In this document: one piece after another, positions 20,160 to 29,206 of the stretch | Layout: each line of letters starts with the position of its first letter | Numbering within the stretch: the stretch's first letter is position 1 | NCBI RefSeq assembly: GCF_000429725.1 | Contig: NZ_KE386944.1 | Span: 286,976-350,975, forward strand | Source: Alkalicoccus chagannorensis DSM 18086 | Lineage (GTDB): Bacteria; Bacillota; Bacilli; Bacillales; Salisediminibacteriaceae | Direction: 5' to 3' | DNA length: 64,000 bases | The notes under the pieces: generated by a model | What the model saw: only the letters and a program-made list of their open reading frames with translations | What the model was told of the DNA's origin: nothing | Databases searched by the model: none | Position numbers and translations under genes: made by a program

Positions 20160-21281
20160 ATGCTTGTGTCCAGATTGCTGTACGTCCTTATTTTCGTCGT
20201 GTTTCTTGATACGTTCATCCAGCTGCCGATCATGACGCCGTATGCCGTCAGCCTCGGGGCCTCGGCGGCGCTCGCCGGAGTGGTCGTCTCGATGTACTCC
20301 TTGACCAACATTGCGGGCAATATTGCCGGGGGCATGTGGATTGACCGGGCCGGCCGCCGGCGCGTCCTGTTGACAGGAATGGCCGCGGTCGCTGCTATTC
20401 TGCTGCTCTATCCGCTCGCCGAGAACGGCTGGCAGCTGCTCGGCGTCCGCTTCCTCCACGGCGCAGCCGGCGGGCTGATGATTCCCGCCGCCTTTGCCCT
20501 CGTCGGCGACCGGAGTACAGACGGAACCCGGCCGGTCATGGCCTATGCCGGTGCTGCCATCGGCCTGTCTGCGATTACCGGACCGGCAATCGGCGGCATC
20601 CTTGCCTCGCGCGGCGAATACGAGCTCGTCTTTTACGTGACATCTTTGTTGTTCGCTGCCGGGTTTCTGCTTGCCTCCGCGTTTGTGCAGGACGGAACCG
20701 TCAGCCGGCGCGGGCGGGATGTCGGCTTTTACGGCCTGTTCCGGAACCGGGCACTGGTGCAGGCATGCGTGACGGCCTTTGCTCTCATGGTCAGCAACGG
20801 GGTGCTCGCGTTTGCCCTGCCGCTGCGCACAGAAGATGCCGGCCTGTCGACGGCGGTCACCGGTGCGCTTCTGAGCACCTACGGCATCACGGCGCTGCTC
20901 TTTTTTGTGACGCCGCTCAACCGCATGTATCAGCGGTGGAGTCCGTTCCATCTGGTCACCTCCGGGCTCGGCATCATTGCGCTTTCCATGGTTGTACTGA
21001 ACGCCGCACCGCCCACGCTCCTGTATGCGGCCATGATTATCTACGGCATCGGTTTTGCCTTCATCTTTCCTTCCATGAATCAAATGGTAGCCGCCGCCTC
21101 GTCCGGAGCGGACCGGGGAAGAGCCTACGGCCTGTTTTACGCCTGCTTTTCCCTCGGAGTCGTCAGTGGTTCGGCAGGAGCCGGCCTCGTGACCGAAGGC
21201 CTCGGTCTCCCGTTTCTGACGACAGCGCTTTTTCTTACCGGAGCTGCGGCCGTGCTGCTGCTGACGCGCAGGCAGGCCTGA
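20160..21281 (+). CDS. Major facilitator superfamily transporter
   Basis: A 373-residue membrane protein with about twelve hydrophobic segments. The MFS loop motif follows the second helix as GGMWIDRAGRRRVLL (residues about 57-71), and the VGDRSTDGTRPVMAYAGAAIGLSAITGPAIGG region is typical of drug-efflux-like members. TTGAAGGAGC precedes the ATG. Substrate unknown; no regulator gene lies beside it. The MFS family call is firm, the drug-efflux suggestion weak. Confidence 0.8.
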   Translation: MLVSRLLYVLIFVVFLDTFIQLPIMTPYAVSLGASAALAGVVVSMYSLTNIAGNIAGGMWIDRAGRRRVLLTGMAAVAAILLLYPLAENGWQLLGVRFLHGAAGGLMIPAAFALVGDRSTDGTRPVMAYAGAAIGLSAITGPAIGGILASRGEYELVFYVTSLLFAAGFLLASAFVQDGTVSRRGRDVGFYGLFRNRALVQACVTAFALMVSNGVLAFALPLRTEDAGLSTAVTGALLSTYGITALLFFVTPLNRMYQRWSPFHLVTSGLGIIALSMVVLNAAPPTLLYAAMIIYGIGFAFIFPSMNQMVAAASSGADRGRAYGLFYACFSLGVVSGSAGAGLVTEGLGLPFLTTALFLTGAAAVLLLTRRQA

Positions 21282-21440
21282 CATGTGCGCCGGCCATGCA
21301 GGAAGCCTTTGTGTTCAAGCCGGAATAAGCGTTGTCAGCGGCCGGTTGACCGTACGCTGTTCTAAAAAAAGAGAAAGGTATACGGTTTTTCGGCGTGCCC
21401 GAGCAGAAGGCGCGGCTCAGGATCAGCGAGCGGTTTTCTT

Positions 21441-21532
21441 GCGACGAGTAATCGCAGGAGCAAACGGGCTGCCATGCGACGAGTAATCGCAGGAGCAAAC
21501 GGGCTGCCATGCGACGAGTAATCGCAGGAGCA
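21441..21532. repeat. 35-bp tandem repeat, 2.6 copies
   Basis: Two exact 35-base units (21441-21475, 21476-21510) and a partial third to 21532. Each begins with the imperfect palindrome GCGACGAGTAATCGC. With no unique spacers it is not a CRISPR array. Confidence 0.9.
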
Positions 21533-21660
21533 GCGTCTGAAAATCCCTTCTTCCCCGGGAGAGGGGAAGAAGGAGTTGAAGACAAGCCCTGCGGAAAGCC
21601 CGGTGCGGCAGGCACAGCGCCTGATTTCCGTACGTATTCTTTGACGCTTACACAAAAATC

Positions 21661-21692
21661 AAAGCCTGCCAGGGAGAAACCTGGCAGGCTTT
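21661..21692. terminator. Bidirectional terminator
   Basis: Perfect 13-bp stem AAAGCCTGCCAGG / CCTGGCAGGCTTT with a six-base loop. On the minus strand it is followed by GATTTTTGTG, so it mainly ends the leftward reductase gene; it also faces the MFS gene. Confidence 0.8.
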
Positions 21693-21742
21693 GAAACGTT
21701 GCTGCAGCATGGGAGCGGGGCCCCGCTGTCGTGCTGCGGGCT

Positions 21743-23071
21743 TTACATACGCCGCGCTCCTTTTTGAATCGGGTCCCAGGTGGAATTGTACGGCGGAGCG
21801 TAGCTGATGTCTAGATTCTGGATGTCGGCTACGGTCATGTTGTTGTAGATCATCACCGAAGACGTATCAATCCGCTTGTCGACACCGTTCACACCGACGG
21901 CCTGCACCCCGAGCAGCCGCCCGCTTTCGTTGTCTTTGATCATCTGCAGACGGAAGGCTTTGCTGCCGGGGAAATAGCCGGCATACGGCGACGGCTCGAA
22001 CGTTTCGCACGAATAATCAAAGCCGGCTTCATCCGCCTCTTTCGTACTGAGGCCTGTTCTGCCGGCCGTCAGCGTGAAGAAACGGAAAATGGCTGTGCCG
22101 AGCATGCCCTGGAACGTCATCCGTTCGCCGGCAATGTTGGAGCCTGCTATGCGGCCCTGTTTGTTCGCATGCGTTCCGAGCGGCACGTAGTCATGCACTT
22201 CTTTCACCCGGTGGTACTGCGTTGCACAGTCGCCGGCGGCCCAGATGCTGTCCACGTTCGTCCGCATGTACGGATCGACATACACGGCGCCGGACGGGTG
22301 GAGCTGGATGCCGGTTCCCTCCAGAAAGTGGGTGTTCGGCTTAATGCCGATGGCCACGATGACGCCGTCGGTCTGATACGTGCCCTTGTTCGTCTGGACC
22401 GCCCGGACACGTCCGCTGCCGTCATCGACAAACCCTTCAATCTCTTCTTCCAATGTCAGTTCCACTCCGTGTTCTTCTGCTTCTACACGCAGCGCTTCCA
22501 CAATATACTGATCGAAGTTACTGCCAAGCTTCGCCGAGCGGTTGATAAGCCGCACGCTTTTCCCGGCTTCGATCAGATTTTCTGCTGCTTCAAGCCCGAT
22601 ATAGCCGCTGCCGATCACGGTAATATGCTCTTTGTCTTTAAAATCCTCGATGATGCCTTCTGCGTCGGGGATTGTCTTCAGCACGTGAATCCCTTTCAAG
22701 TCGGCTCCACCTGCGGGAATACGGTTCGGACTGCCGCCGCTTGCAACAAGGAGGGTGTTGTAGTCGACAGTGAAACGTTCGCCGCTGTCGAGATTCGTCC
22801 CGTGCACTTGTTTTTTCTCGGCATCCACCTGCGTCACTTCATGATGCACGCGGGCATCGATGCCTTTTTCGCGGAAAAACGAAACCGGACGCGCAATCAG
22901 ATCCTCGCGTTCCGGTACAATGCCGCCGACATAGTACGGCAGCCCGCACTGGGCGTAGGAATAGACAGGGCCCCGCTCGAGCACTGTAATCTCTGCCTCC
23001 TCATGTTTAAACAACACTTGCATCGCGGCACTCATCCCTGCTGCATCGCCGCCGATAACCACAAACTTCAT
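21743..23071 (-). CDS. cdr: CoA-disulfide reductase family flavoprotein
   Basis: FAD/NAD(P)H enzyme of the pyridine nucleotide-disulfide oxidoreductase family. The 442-residue protein has the FAD motif VVIGGDAAGMSAA at the N-terminus, a single active cysteine C42 in YAQCGLPYYVGG (the CoADR/NADH oxidase signature), the NADH motif TVIGSGYIGLEAAENL and the C-terminal dimer domain. It reduces CoA disulfide or persulfide in characterised relatives. No rhodanese domain is fused. GGAGGAG precedes the ATG. The palindrome TACCCTTTTGGGTA just upstream resembles operators of CsoR/CstR-type sulfur sensors, fitting a role in sulfide stress. Confidence 0.85.
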   Translation of the reverse strand: MKFVVIGGDAAGMSAAMQVLFKHEEAEITVLERGPVYSYAQCGLPYYVGGIVPEREDLIARPVSFFREKGIDARVHHEVTQVDAEKKQVHGTNLDSGERFTVDYNTLLVASGGSPNRIPAGGADLKGIHVLKTIPDAEGIIEDFKDKEHITVIGSGYIGLEAAENLIEAGKSVRLINRSAKLGSNFDQYIVEALRVEAEEHGVELTLEEEIEGFVDDGSGRVRAVQTNKGTYQTDGVIVAIGIKPNTHFLEGTGIQLHPSGAVYVDPYMRTNVDSIWAAGDCATQYHRVKEVHDYVPLGTHANKQGRIAGSNIAGERMTFQGMLGTAIFRFFTLTAGRTGLSTKEADEAGFDYSCETFEPSPYAGYFPGSKAFRLQMIKDNESGRLLGVQAVGVNGVDKRIDTSSVMIYNNMTVADIQNLDISYAPPYNSTWDPIQKGARRM

Positions 23072-23117
23072 CCAACTCCTCCTTCATCTTTATAGGTAAA
23101 AAGGTACTACTCTTTGT

Positions 23118-23131
23118 ATACCCTTTTGGGT
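23118..23131. promoter_or_regulatory. Possible CsoR/CstR-type operator of cdr
   Basis: TACCCTTTTGGGTA is a perfect palindrome about 50 bases before the cdr start, overlapping a possible -10 TATACA on the minus strand. CstR, the persulfide sensor of staphylococci, uses ATACC..GGTAT operators at sulfide-detoxification genes (recalled). A second site of the same type is at 39789-39806. Confidence 0.45.
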
Positions 23132-23277
23132 ACTGTGGGAAACGGACGCCGGATATGGAGAAAAGATGAAAGATATCGGAAGAAGTACCACAATTCTCTT
23201 TTTCTTCTGAATATCGAGTATGATATCAACAGGAAAAGGCGTCACAATTTTCTGGAAAAGGATAAGGAGGAGAGAAG

Positions 23278-24045
23278 ATGAATCGTCTGCAGCGCATACT
23301 ATTTTTATCGATGTTGTTGACCGGGGCAGCAGCTGTCCATTCATTCGCCGGAGAAGGAGTAGAGCTGCTGCATGCGGGACTCGTATCTCTGGCTGTCGTG
23401 TCTATGGTGTTTTTAAAAGGAAGGCTGCCGTTCGCGGTGGTGCTCACGCTTATTTTAGGCTATGGCTTCAGCCTGGCCGGTTATGCTTTTGTACAGGGAT
23501 GGTCCGGACCGGAACAGTACACGATGATCCTGCATCACCTCCTGCTTACCATCACGCTGCTGACGGTATGGCTGCTCTACAGTGACATCCGCTATATCCT
23601 GGAGGAGAACACTTTTTTAAAGCAGGAGCTGAAGCATTGGAAGAAGTATGAAGACGATTCGTTTCTCTTAACACGGGAAGAGTTTTTGTATCAGGCGGGA
23701 GCCCTTGATACAGCCGCTGTCCGAAAAGGTGAGCAGAATGCACTTGTCACGCTGAAGCAGCGTGCGCGGATCCCGAAGGACATCCGTTCCTCTCTGCAGA
23801 AAGAAACCGCCCAGCAGGCGCTGGAAACGGTGCGGAACCGGTTTGACCTCGTAACAGCAGAGGGCGGCACGATTTATCTGCTGCTCCCGGGAACGAAAGA
23901 GCAAGGTGTGGAGGCTGTCTGGAGCCGACTGTCGGAAAAAATCCGCAGCACCTCGGCGTATCGGGAGATCCCGTTCACCATCGAAGCCGACTACACGACG
24001 GACACGCAAGGGTTGATGAAGAAGGAGGAGGAGAACGTCTCATGA
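23278..24045 (+). CDS. Membrane protein with degenerate GGDEF domain (YdaK-like)
   Basis: A 255-residue protein with four membrane segments (residues about 7-22, 28-46, 50-72, 82-101), a charged linker helix (103-128) and a C-terminal domain that aligns by eye with GGDEF domains: LLTREEFLYQAGALD, then ALVTLKQRAR, then DLVTAEGGTIYLLLPGTK. The signature is GGTIY at 196-200 instead of GG(D/E)EF, so it cannot be a cyclase. The I-site is also altered (RNRFD at 186-190). YdaK of B. subtilis is a degenerate GGDEF c-di-GMP receptor working with a glycosyltransferase; the four-base overlap with a GT2 gene supports the same role here. Inference. Confidence 0.65.
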   Translation: MNRLQRILFLSMLLTGAAAVHSFAGEGVELLHAGLVSLAVVSMVFLKGRLPFAVVLTLILGYGFSLAGYAFVQGWSGPEQYTMILHHLLLTITLLTVWLLYSDIRYILEENTFLKQELKHWKKYEDDSFLLTREEFLYQAGALDTAAVRKGEQNALVTLKQRARIPKDIRSSLQKETAQQALETVRNRFDLVTAEGGTIYLLLPGTKEQGVEAVWSRLSEKIRSTSAYREIPFTIEADYTTDTQGLMKKEEENVS

Positions 24046-25286
24046 CGCTTTTATTGATCATCATCTTTTCGTTCTTCTGGCTCCTCCTGCTGTTTTATTC
24101 CATCTTAACCATTGCCGGCGTCTACTACCGCTTGAAAAAAAGGCCGGCTCCGATAATCGAATCATGGCCGTCGGTATCGATTCTCATACCGGCGCATAAT
24201 GAAGGGCTCGTGTTGGAAGATACGTTGAAGGCCATGCAGCGGCTGACCTATCCAGGGCGGCTGGAAGTGTTCGTACTGAACGACAATTCAACAGATACGA
24301 CAGCAGAGACAGCGCAGCAGTTTGCGGATGCCTTCCAGCGGATGCACCACATCCCGGTTCCGGCTGCCGTGCATGAACCGAAAGGGAAATCGCGCGTACT
24401 TAATTATGGGCTGCGTCTCATTGATACGGACTACTTTCTCGTCTACGATGCGGATAATCAGCCGGAGGAGCACGCGGTGACCAGGCTGATGGAACAGGCA
24501 CTCGCGCACCCGGATGCCGCCGGTGCTGTCGGTTATGTCCGCACCGCGAACGCGGGACAGAACTGGCTTACCCGCATGATCGCCCTGGAATTTCAAGTCT
24601 TCCAGCTGCTCATGCAGTGCGGCCGGTGGCAGCTGTTCCGCATCGGATCGCTGGCGGGAACCAACATGCTCCTGAAAAAAGACGTCCTGGATGCTGCCGG
24701 CGGCTACGATCTGTACGCACTGGCCGAAGATGCCGAGCTCACGATCCGCCTCACCTCCGCCGGATGGACGCTTCCGGTTGTGCCGGAGGCGGTAACGTGG
24801 GAACAGGAGCCGGAGACGCTCAAAGCCTTGATCAAGCAGCGGACGCGCTGGCTGATCGGGAACCTCTATCTGCTGGAGAAGATTTTCAGAGACAAAGCTA
24901 TGTGGAAATCCCGGTCCTTCCATCACGCGTTCCAGCATGTGAGCATGTATTTTGCTTTTGCCGTGCTGCTGCTCGTCTCGCATGTCTGTTTCATCATCAG
25001 CCTGACAGGACTGGCAGCGCCGATGTTCGCCGCTCCGATCCTCATGTTCTGGTTTATGAGCTACATGGTGTACACCATGCAGCTGTTGAGTACCGTTGTA
25101 CTCGACCAGAACGTCAGTCCGAAAAAAGTCATCACCGTCGCCGTCATGTATTTTACGTACGCGCAGCTGTTTATCCTTCTCCTGCTCCGCAGCGGCGGCA
25201 TCTATCTCTGGAAACGGATGCTTCTCCGTCAGACAATTGGATGGGATAAAACCGCCCGCTACAAAGGGAGGTCCCGCGCCGTATGA
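24042..25286 (+). CDS. Membrane-bound GT2 glycosyltransferase (YdaM-like)
   Basis: Processive family-2 glycosyltransferase expected to make and export a polysaccharide. The 414 residues show an N-terminal membrane anchor, SVSILIPAHNEG for UDP-sugar binding, DAD at 136-138, the catalytic ED in LAEDAELTIR (229-230) and the QRTRW (QxxRW) motif at 266-270, then four C-terminal membrane segments. No PilZ domain is present; regulation may come through the preceding degenerate GGDEF protein. Starts overlap: ATGA with the gene before, and its stop overlaps the next start. Polymer unknown. Confidence 0.85.
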   Translation: MTLLLIIIFSFFWLLLLFYSILTIAGVYYRLKKRPAPIIESWPSVSILIPAHNEGLVLEDTLKAMQRLTYPGRLEVFVLNDNSTDTTAETAQQFADAFQRMHHIPVPAAVHEPKGKSRVLNYGLRLIDTDYFLVYDADNQPEEHAVTRLMEQALAHPDAAGAVGYVRTANAGQNWLTRMIALEFQVFQLLMQCGRWQLFRIGSLAGTNMLLKKDVLDAAGGYDLYALAEDAELTIRLTSAGWTLPVVPEAVTWEQEPETLKALIKQRTRWLIGNLYLLEKIFRDKAMWKSRSFHHAFQHVSMYFAFAVLLLVSHVCFIISLTGLAAPMFAAPILMFWFMSYMVYTMQLLSTVVLDQNVSPKKVITVAVMYFTYAQLFILLLLRSGGIYLWKRMLLRQTIGWDKTARYKGRSRAV

Positions 25287-26248
25287 GAACCGCAGCAGCA
25301 GGGATTTTCGCCGTCGCAGCGATCGTTATACTGGTGTGGTTCATGAATAGGGAGGAGGACTGGTTCAGCCGCACATCATTTTTGTCCTATATTCAGGAGA
25401 GCTATGCGCCGGAAGGGCTCGTCCAGGCATATCCCGGCGAAGATGACACGTTCCTGTCAGAATCAGAAGGGCTATATCTGCTCTGGCTGGCAGAACAGGG
25501 CGAAGAAGACGTCTTCCGCGCGCAGGTCGAGCGGATGGAGGAAGCCTATATCGAACGGAGCGGCGGGGAAACGTTCCTCCGCTGGAAGCTCGGTGCTGAT
25601 GCTGTCAACGCCTTGATCGACGATGAACGGATGATCGAAGCCCTGCGGAGAGGGGCCGAAGCCTTCGATGAACCAGCGTATACGGATCTGGCAGAGGAGC
25701 TGGAGGCTTCGCTCGAGCGCCATCTAAAAAACGGAGACGTACTGCTCGATTTTTATGACTGGGAGCTCGAGGCACAATCCGAAACGTTCCATTTGAAATA
25801 CGGCCGGTATGAAACATGGGAAGCCCTCGGCATGGAGGGATCTTTTCAACTGCTGTACAACCAGGAGAACCTATTCTGGGATGAAGTGTACGACACAGAA
25901 AAGGAAGAGCTGGCCCCGGCCTCCGATGAAGCAGACATGATCGATCAGCTTCTCATTGCCTCTGCAGCAGAAGAGGCCGGCGTGGATACGAGCGCTTTTG
26001 CTGCATTCGTTCAGGAGGAATGGGAGGAGCGCGGGCTGCTTTACGGAAGATACGACCGGCAGGAGCACACCCCTTCCGTCGACTATGAATCGATGGCCGT
26101 CTACGGCATCGGTGCGGCCTACATGGAACAACGCGGCGACAGTCGGACGGCGGAGGCGTTTATCGAGAGAGGGCAGGAGCTGTTTGAACAGGCAGACAAG
26201 GACGACGTTCATTTCTTCGACCTCATCTGGTACGCGCCTTCTTCTTAA
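25283..26248 (+). CDS. GH8-like glycosidase, membrane-anchored (YdaJ-like)
   Basis: A 321-residue protein with one N-terminal membrane segment (residues 4-20) and an extracellular domain that looks like glycoside hydrolase family 8: the acid candidate E62 in LSESEGLYLLWLA matches the GH8 SEGxxYGM motif, and WKLGADAVNALIDDERMIEAL matches the segment with the second acid (D106). Such hydrolases accompany polymer synthases (cellulose, YdaJ) and trim the product. It is more divergent than usual, so activity is uncertain. Last gene of the three-gene operon; a strong terminator follows. Confidence 0.65.
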   Translation: MRTAAAGIFAVAAIVILVWFMNREEDWFSRTSFLSYIQESYAPEGLVQAYPGEDDTFLSESEGLYLLWLAEQGEEDVFRAQVERMEEAYIERSGGETFLRWKLGADAVNALIDDERMIEALRRGAEAFDEPAYTDLAEELEASLERHLKNGDVLLDFYDWELEAQSETFHLKYGRYETWEALGMEGSFQLLYNQENLFWDEVYDTEKEELAPASDEADMIDQLLIASAAEEAGVDTSAFAAFVQEEWEERGLLYGRYDRQEHTPSVDYESMAVYGIGAAYMEQRGDSRTAEAFIERGQELFEQADKDDVHFFDLIWYAPSS

Positions 26249-26254
26249 GTACAC

Positions 26255-26294
26255 AAAAGCAGCTCCCATCTCAGCTGAGGGGAGCTGCTTTTTC
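26255..26294 (+). terminator. Terminator of the polysaccharide operon
   Basis: Stem AAAAGCAGCTCCC / GGGGAGCTGCTTTT with a T tract, directly behind the hydrolase stop. Confidence 0.85.
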
Positions 26295-26399
26295 TATAGT
26301 AAGTGAAGCACTCGGGACGCTGTGTGGGAAGGGGTTGGGTGGATGAAGGGCTGACGACGTCGCGGCGCAAAACCCTGGCGGAGCGTCGACATTGCCGAT

Positions 26400-26555
26400 C
26401 GGAGCGGCTCAAAACTGTCGCGAAGTGGCTCAAAACCAGCCATGTGGCTCAAAACATCCGTCGGGCGACCCGACGGCGGTGTCAGACCGCCCGCTCCGCA
26501 GGCCGAAGCGACTCAAATCTGCGGCGGACCGACCTGCTTTTGCCTCCAGCCTCAT
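26400..26555. repeat. Intergenic repeat family A, copy 2
   Basis: Shows GTGGCTCAAAA twice, then GGGCGACCCGACGGCGG, ACCGCCCGCTCCGC and AAGCGACTCAAATCTGCGG, in the same order as the copies at 1-135 and 58.32-58.81 kb. Confidence 0.65.
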
Positions 26556-26639
26556 GAAAATCCTTTCCGCTGGCTGATCAAAAGGAAGGATTCTAGGTTT
26601 CTGCTCTCAGCGGAACACGAAGGGGCGGACTCGTTCCTG

Positions 26640-27065
26640 CTACGTGACGACGCTCCCCCGGTGGCGCCAGTACCAGTACAAAAAAGCACCGATCGTGAGG
26701 CCGAGCAGGTTGAAGCCGATGTCGATCAGCCAGGCGGTCCGGCCGAAAAACGGCTGCAGCAGCTCGACGGACGTGACGAAGAGCGCCAGGGTGACGACGG
26801 TCCAGGCACGCAGCCCGAGCCAATGAAAAAACAGAAAGCCGAGCACCGACGTGCCGAGGATATGGCTCATCATGTTCACGCTCGCCATCGCCTCATAGAC
26901 GCGGATTTGTTCCGGTTCCAGGAACGTCGTCCACGTCGGATCCGGGTTGAACCGGTAGATGATGTCCTGATAATGAAGCAGCTCTTCCGGACTTGCGTGC
27001 CACATGGCCGCCGTATAGAAAAAAGCTGCCGCTGCAAACAGCAGGGCACGTACAATTGCCGGCAT
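26640..27065 (-). CDS. VanZ-like membrane protein
   Basis: A 141-residue membrane protein with four hydrophobic segments and the VanZ family pattern (early YTAAMWHASPEEL, then HILGTSVLGFLFFHWLGL, SVELLQPFFGRTAWLIDIGFNLLGLTIGAFLYW). VanZ homologues affect resistance to glycopeptides in some hosts; most have no known role. The start MPAIVRALLF (27065) is preceded by GGAGAGGAGG at proper spacing, whereas the ATG six bases upstream is too close. The longer frame beginning at 27209 is not supported. Divergent from prfA. Confidence 0.75.
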   Translation of the reverse strand: MPAIVRALLFAAAAFFYTAAMWHASPEELLHYQDIIYRFNPDPTWTTFLEPEQIRVYEAMASVNMMSHILGTSVLGFLFFHWLGLRAWTVVTLALFVTSVELLQPFFGRTAWLIDIGFNLLGLTIGAFLYWYWRHRGSVVT

Positions 27066-27208
27066 CGTCATGCCTCCTCTCCATCGTTTCGATTCCAAGC
27101 TGGGGGCTGCAAAAGGGGGCGGCGGCACGCTGCTTTTTTCTAGTATGCATGAGGGAGGAGAGAAAAGCGAGCGGCTGGGAAAAAATACGTGCGCACCGCG
27201 GCCTCCCA

Positions 27209-27237
27209 TTGCAAAACAGCGCTGTTCAGCCTATACT
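27209..27237 (+). promoter_or_regulatory. Sigma-A promoter of prfA-prmC
   Basis: TTGCAA (27209-27214), 17-base spacer, TATACT (27232-27237), about 55 bases before the GTG start of prfA. Confidence 0.8.
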
Positions 27238-27290
27238 ATAGACAGGTATGTGCCTGCGTACAGCAGGCCGTGAAGGAGAGGTGTTCCACG

Positions 27291-28361
27291 GTGTTTGACC
27301 GATTACAATCAGTAGAAGACCGCTATGATCAGCTGACAGAGCTGCTCATGGACCCGGAAGTTATTAACGATACGAAAAAACTGCGTGACTACTCCAAGGA
27401 GCAGTCCGATATTCAGGAAACGGTAGAAACGTACCGTCACTACAAAGAAGTGAAGCAGCAGTACGATGAAGCGAAAGAAATGCTTCGGGAGAACCTCGAC
27501 GATGAGATGCAGGAGATGGTGAAAGCCGAAGTCGACGAGCTCAGCGATCAAATTCCGGAAATGGAAGAGAAGCTCCGTGTGCTCCTCATTCCAAAGGACC
27601 CGAACGACGATAAGAACGTGATTGTCGAAGTCCGAGGCGCAGCCGGCGGGGATGAAGCGGCCCTTTTTGCCGGAGATTTGTACCGGATGTATTCCCGCTA
27701 TGCCGAGAAGCATGGCTGGAAGCTGGATGTGATCGAGGCGAACGAGACGGGCCTCGGCGGGTTCAAGGAAGTGATTTTCTCGATCAATGGCAAGGGGGCG
27801 TTCTCCCGGATGAAGTATGAGAACGGGGCGCACCGTGTGCAGCGGGTGCCGTCGACGGAATCGGGCGGTCGAATCCACACGTCCACAGCGACGGTCGCGG
27901 TGCTGCCGGAAGCGGAAGAAGTGGAAGTGGATATCCACGAGAAGGACATCCGCGTGGATACGTTTGCTTCCAGTGGTCCCGGCGGGCAGAGTGTCAATAC
28001 GACGATGTCTGCGGTGCGTCTGACGCATGTGCCGACGGGAGTTGTTGTTTCGTGTCAGGATGAGAAATCGCAGATCAAGAACAAGGATAAGGCGATGAAG
28101 GTGCTCCGGGCCCGTATTTATGACATGTTTCAGCGGGAAGCCCAGGCAGAGTACGATGAGCACCGGAAGTCCGCGGTTGGTTCCGGCGACCGGTCTGAGC
28201 GGATCCGCACGTACAATTTTCCGCAGAGCCGGGTGACGGACCATCGGATTGGTCTGACCCTGCAGAAGCTGGATCAGATTCTCGAAGGCTCCCTCGATGA
28301 GATCATCGATCCGTTGATTGTCGAGGAACAGTCGCGTCTGATGGAGAACGCGGACGCATGA
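27291..28361 (+). CDS. prfA: Peptide chain release factor 1
   Basis: Releases finished proteins at UAA and UAG codons. The 356 residues include the codon-recognition tripeptide PST in [13 protein letters not shown] and the universal GGQ at 231-233, the glutamine of which is methylated by PrmC, encoded next. The start is GTG 27291 (reads [11 protein letters not shown]), preceded by GAAGGAGAGG; an open frame continues upstream through the promoter and is not coding. Its stop overlaps prmC by four bases. Confidence 0.96.
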   Translation: MFDRLQSVEDRYDQLTELLMDPEVINDTKKLRDYSKEQSDIQETVETYRHYKEVKQQYDEAKEMLRENLDDEMQEMVKAEVDELSDQIPEMEEKLRVLLIPKDPNDDKNVIVEVRGAAGGDEAALFAGDLYRMYSRYAEKHGWKLDVIEANETGLGGFKEVIFSINGKGAFSRMKYENGAHRVQRVPSTESGGRIHTSTATVAVLPEAEEVEVDIHEKDIRVDTFASSGPGGQSVNTTMSAVRLTHVPTGVVVSCQDEKSQIKNKDKAMKVLRARIYDMFQREAQAEYDEHRKSAVGSGDRSERIRTYNFPQSRVTDHRIGLTLQKLDQILEGSLDEIIDPLIVEEQSRLMENADA

Positions 28362-29206
28362 CGACCGCAGCAGAAGCCCTGACCCGGGCTTCTTCTTTTT
28401 TGGAAGAAGCCGGCCGGGAAGGGCGGATCGCCGAGGTTCTGCTGCTGCATCATACCGGCTGGAGCCGGGCACGGCTCTTGGCGGAGAAGCGCGCGGAGCT
28501 GCCGGTGGAGATCGTCGAGCTGCTGTGGTCGGACGTGCAGCGTGCCGCCGACGGCATGCCGGTGCAGCACCTGACCGGAGAAGAGACGTTCTACGGCCGG
28601 ACGTTTAGTGTCAACCGCCACGTGCTCATCCCGCGTCCGGAAACGGAAGAAGTCGTGCAGTATCTGCTCGAGCGTCTGCCGGAAAATGCATCGGTCCTCG
28701 ATGTCGGCACAGGCTCCGGGATCCTGGCGGTGACAATCAAAAAAGAGCGCCCGGACGTCTCGGTGACAGCTGTAGATATTTCGAGGAACGCGCTCGAAAC
28801 CGCAGCCGCGAATGCAGCAGCACTGGAGGCGGATGTGACGTTTCTCGAGAGTGATCTGCTGGACGTGCCGATCCGAAGCGGAAGCCGGTTCGACGCGGTC
28901 ATCTCCAACCCTCCGTATGTACCGGAAACGGACCGCCTCTCGATGGCAGAACATGTGACGAGTCATGAACCGGAACTCGCGCTTTTTGCTGGGGAAGACG
29001 GGCTGGAACTTTACCGCCGACTCTGTGGACAACTGCCCTGCGTCCTCCGGCGGCCGGGGCTGGTCGTCTTTGAAATCGGCTGGAATCAGGGAGATTCGGT
29101 CGCAGCGCTGCTTCAGAAGGCGTTCACCAGCGCACAGGTGGATGTGGTCCGCGATATCAATCAAAATGAGCGGATTGCCGCTGCTGCTGTTCCCCTCCGT
29201 GGATAA
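28358..29206 (+). CDS. prmC: Release factor glutamine methyltransferase
   Basis: SAM-dependent enzyme methylating the GGQ glutamine of release factors. The 282 residues have an N-terminal helical domain, [13 protein letters not shown], the SAM-binding [13 protein letters not shown], and the catalytic NPPY at 184-187 followed by VPETD. ATGA overlap with prfA shows translational coupling. Its last codons form part of a DnaA-box-like sequence (CGTGGATAA, 29198-29206). Confidence 0.95.
   Translation: MTTAAEALTRASSFLEEAGREGRIAEVLLLHHTGWSRARLLAEKRAELPVEIVELLWSDVQRAADGMPVQHLTGEETFYGRTFSVNRHVLIPRPETEEVVQYLLERLPENASVLDVGTGSGILAVTIKKERPDVSVTAVDISRNALETAAANAAALEADVTFLESDLLDVPIRSGSRFDAVISNPPYVPETDRLSMAEHVTSHEPELALFAGEDGLELYRRLCGQLPCVLRRPGLVVFEIGWNQGDSVAALLQKAFTSAQVDVVRDINQNERIAAAAVPLRG

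Larger units (their letters stand above)
21282..21742. other. 461-base gap between convergent genes
   Basis: Contains a 35-bp tandem repeat (21441-21532) and a bidirectional terminator (21661-21692). The rest is GC-rich with no gene that has a ribosome site. Confidence 0.6.
26249..26639. other. Gap of 391 bases holding a terminator and a family A repeat
   Basis: The terminator is at 26255-26294 and the repeat at 26400-26555. The open frames across it are arginine-rich and lack ribosome sites. Confidence 0.6.

Noticed and set aside
26644-27143. Plus-strand frames opposite the VanZ-like gene
   Set aside because: No ribosome site and low-complexity composition; the minus-strand gene has proper membrane helices and start.
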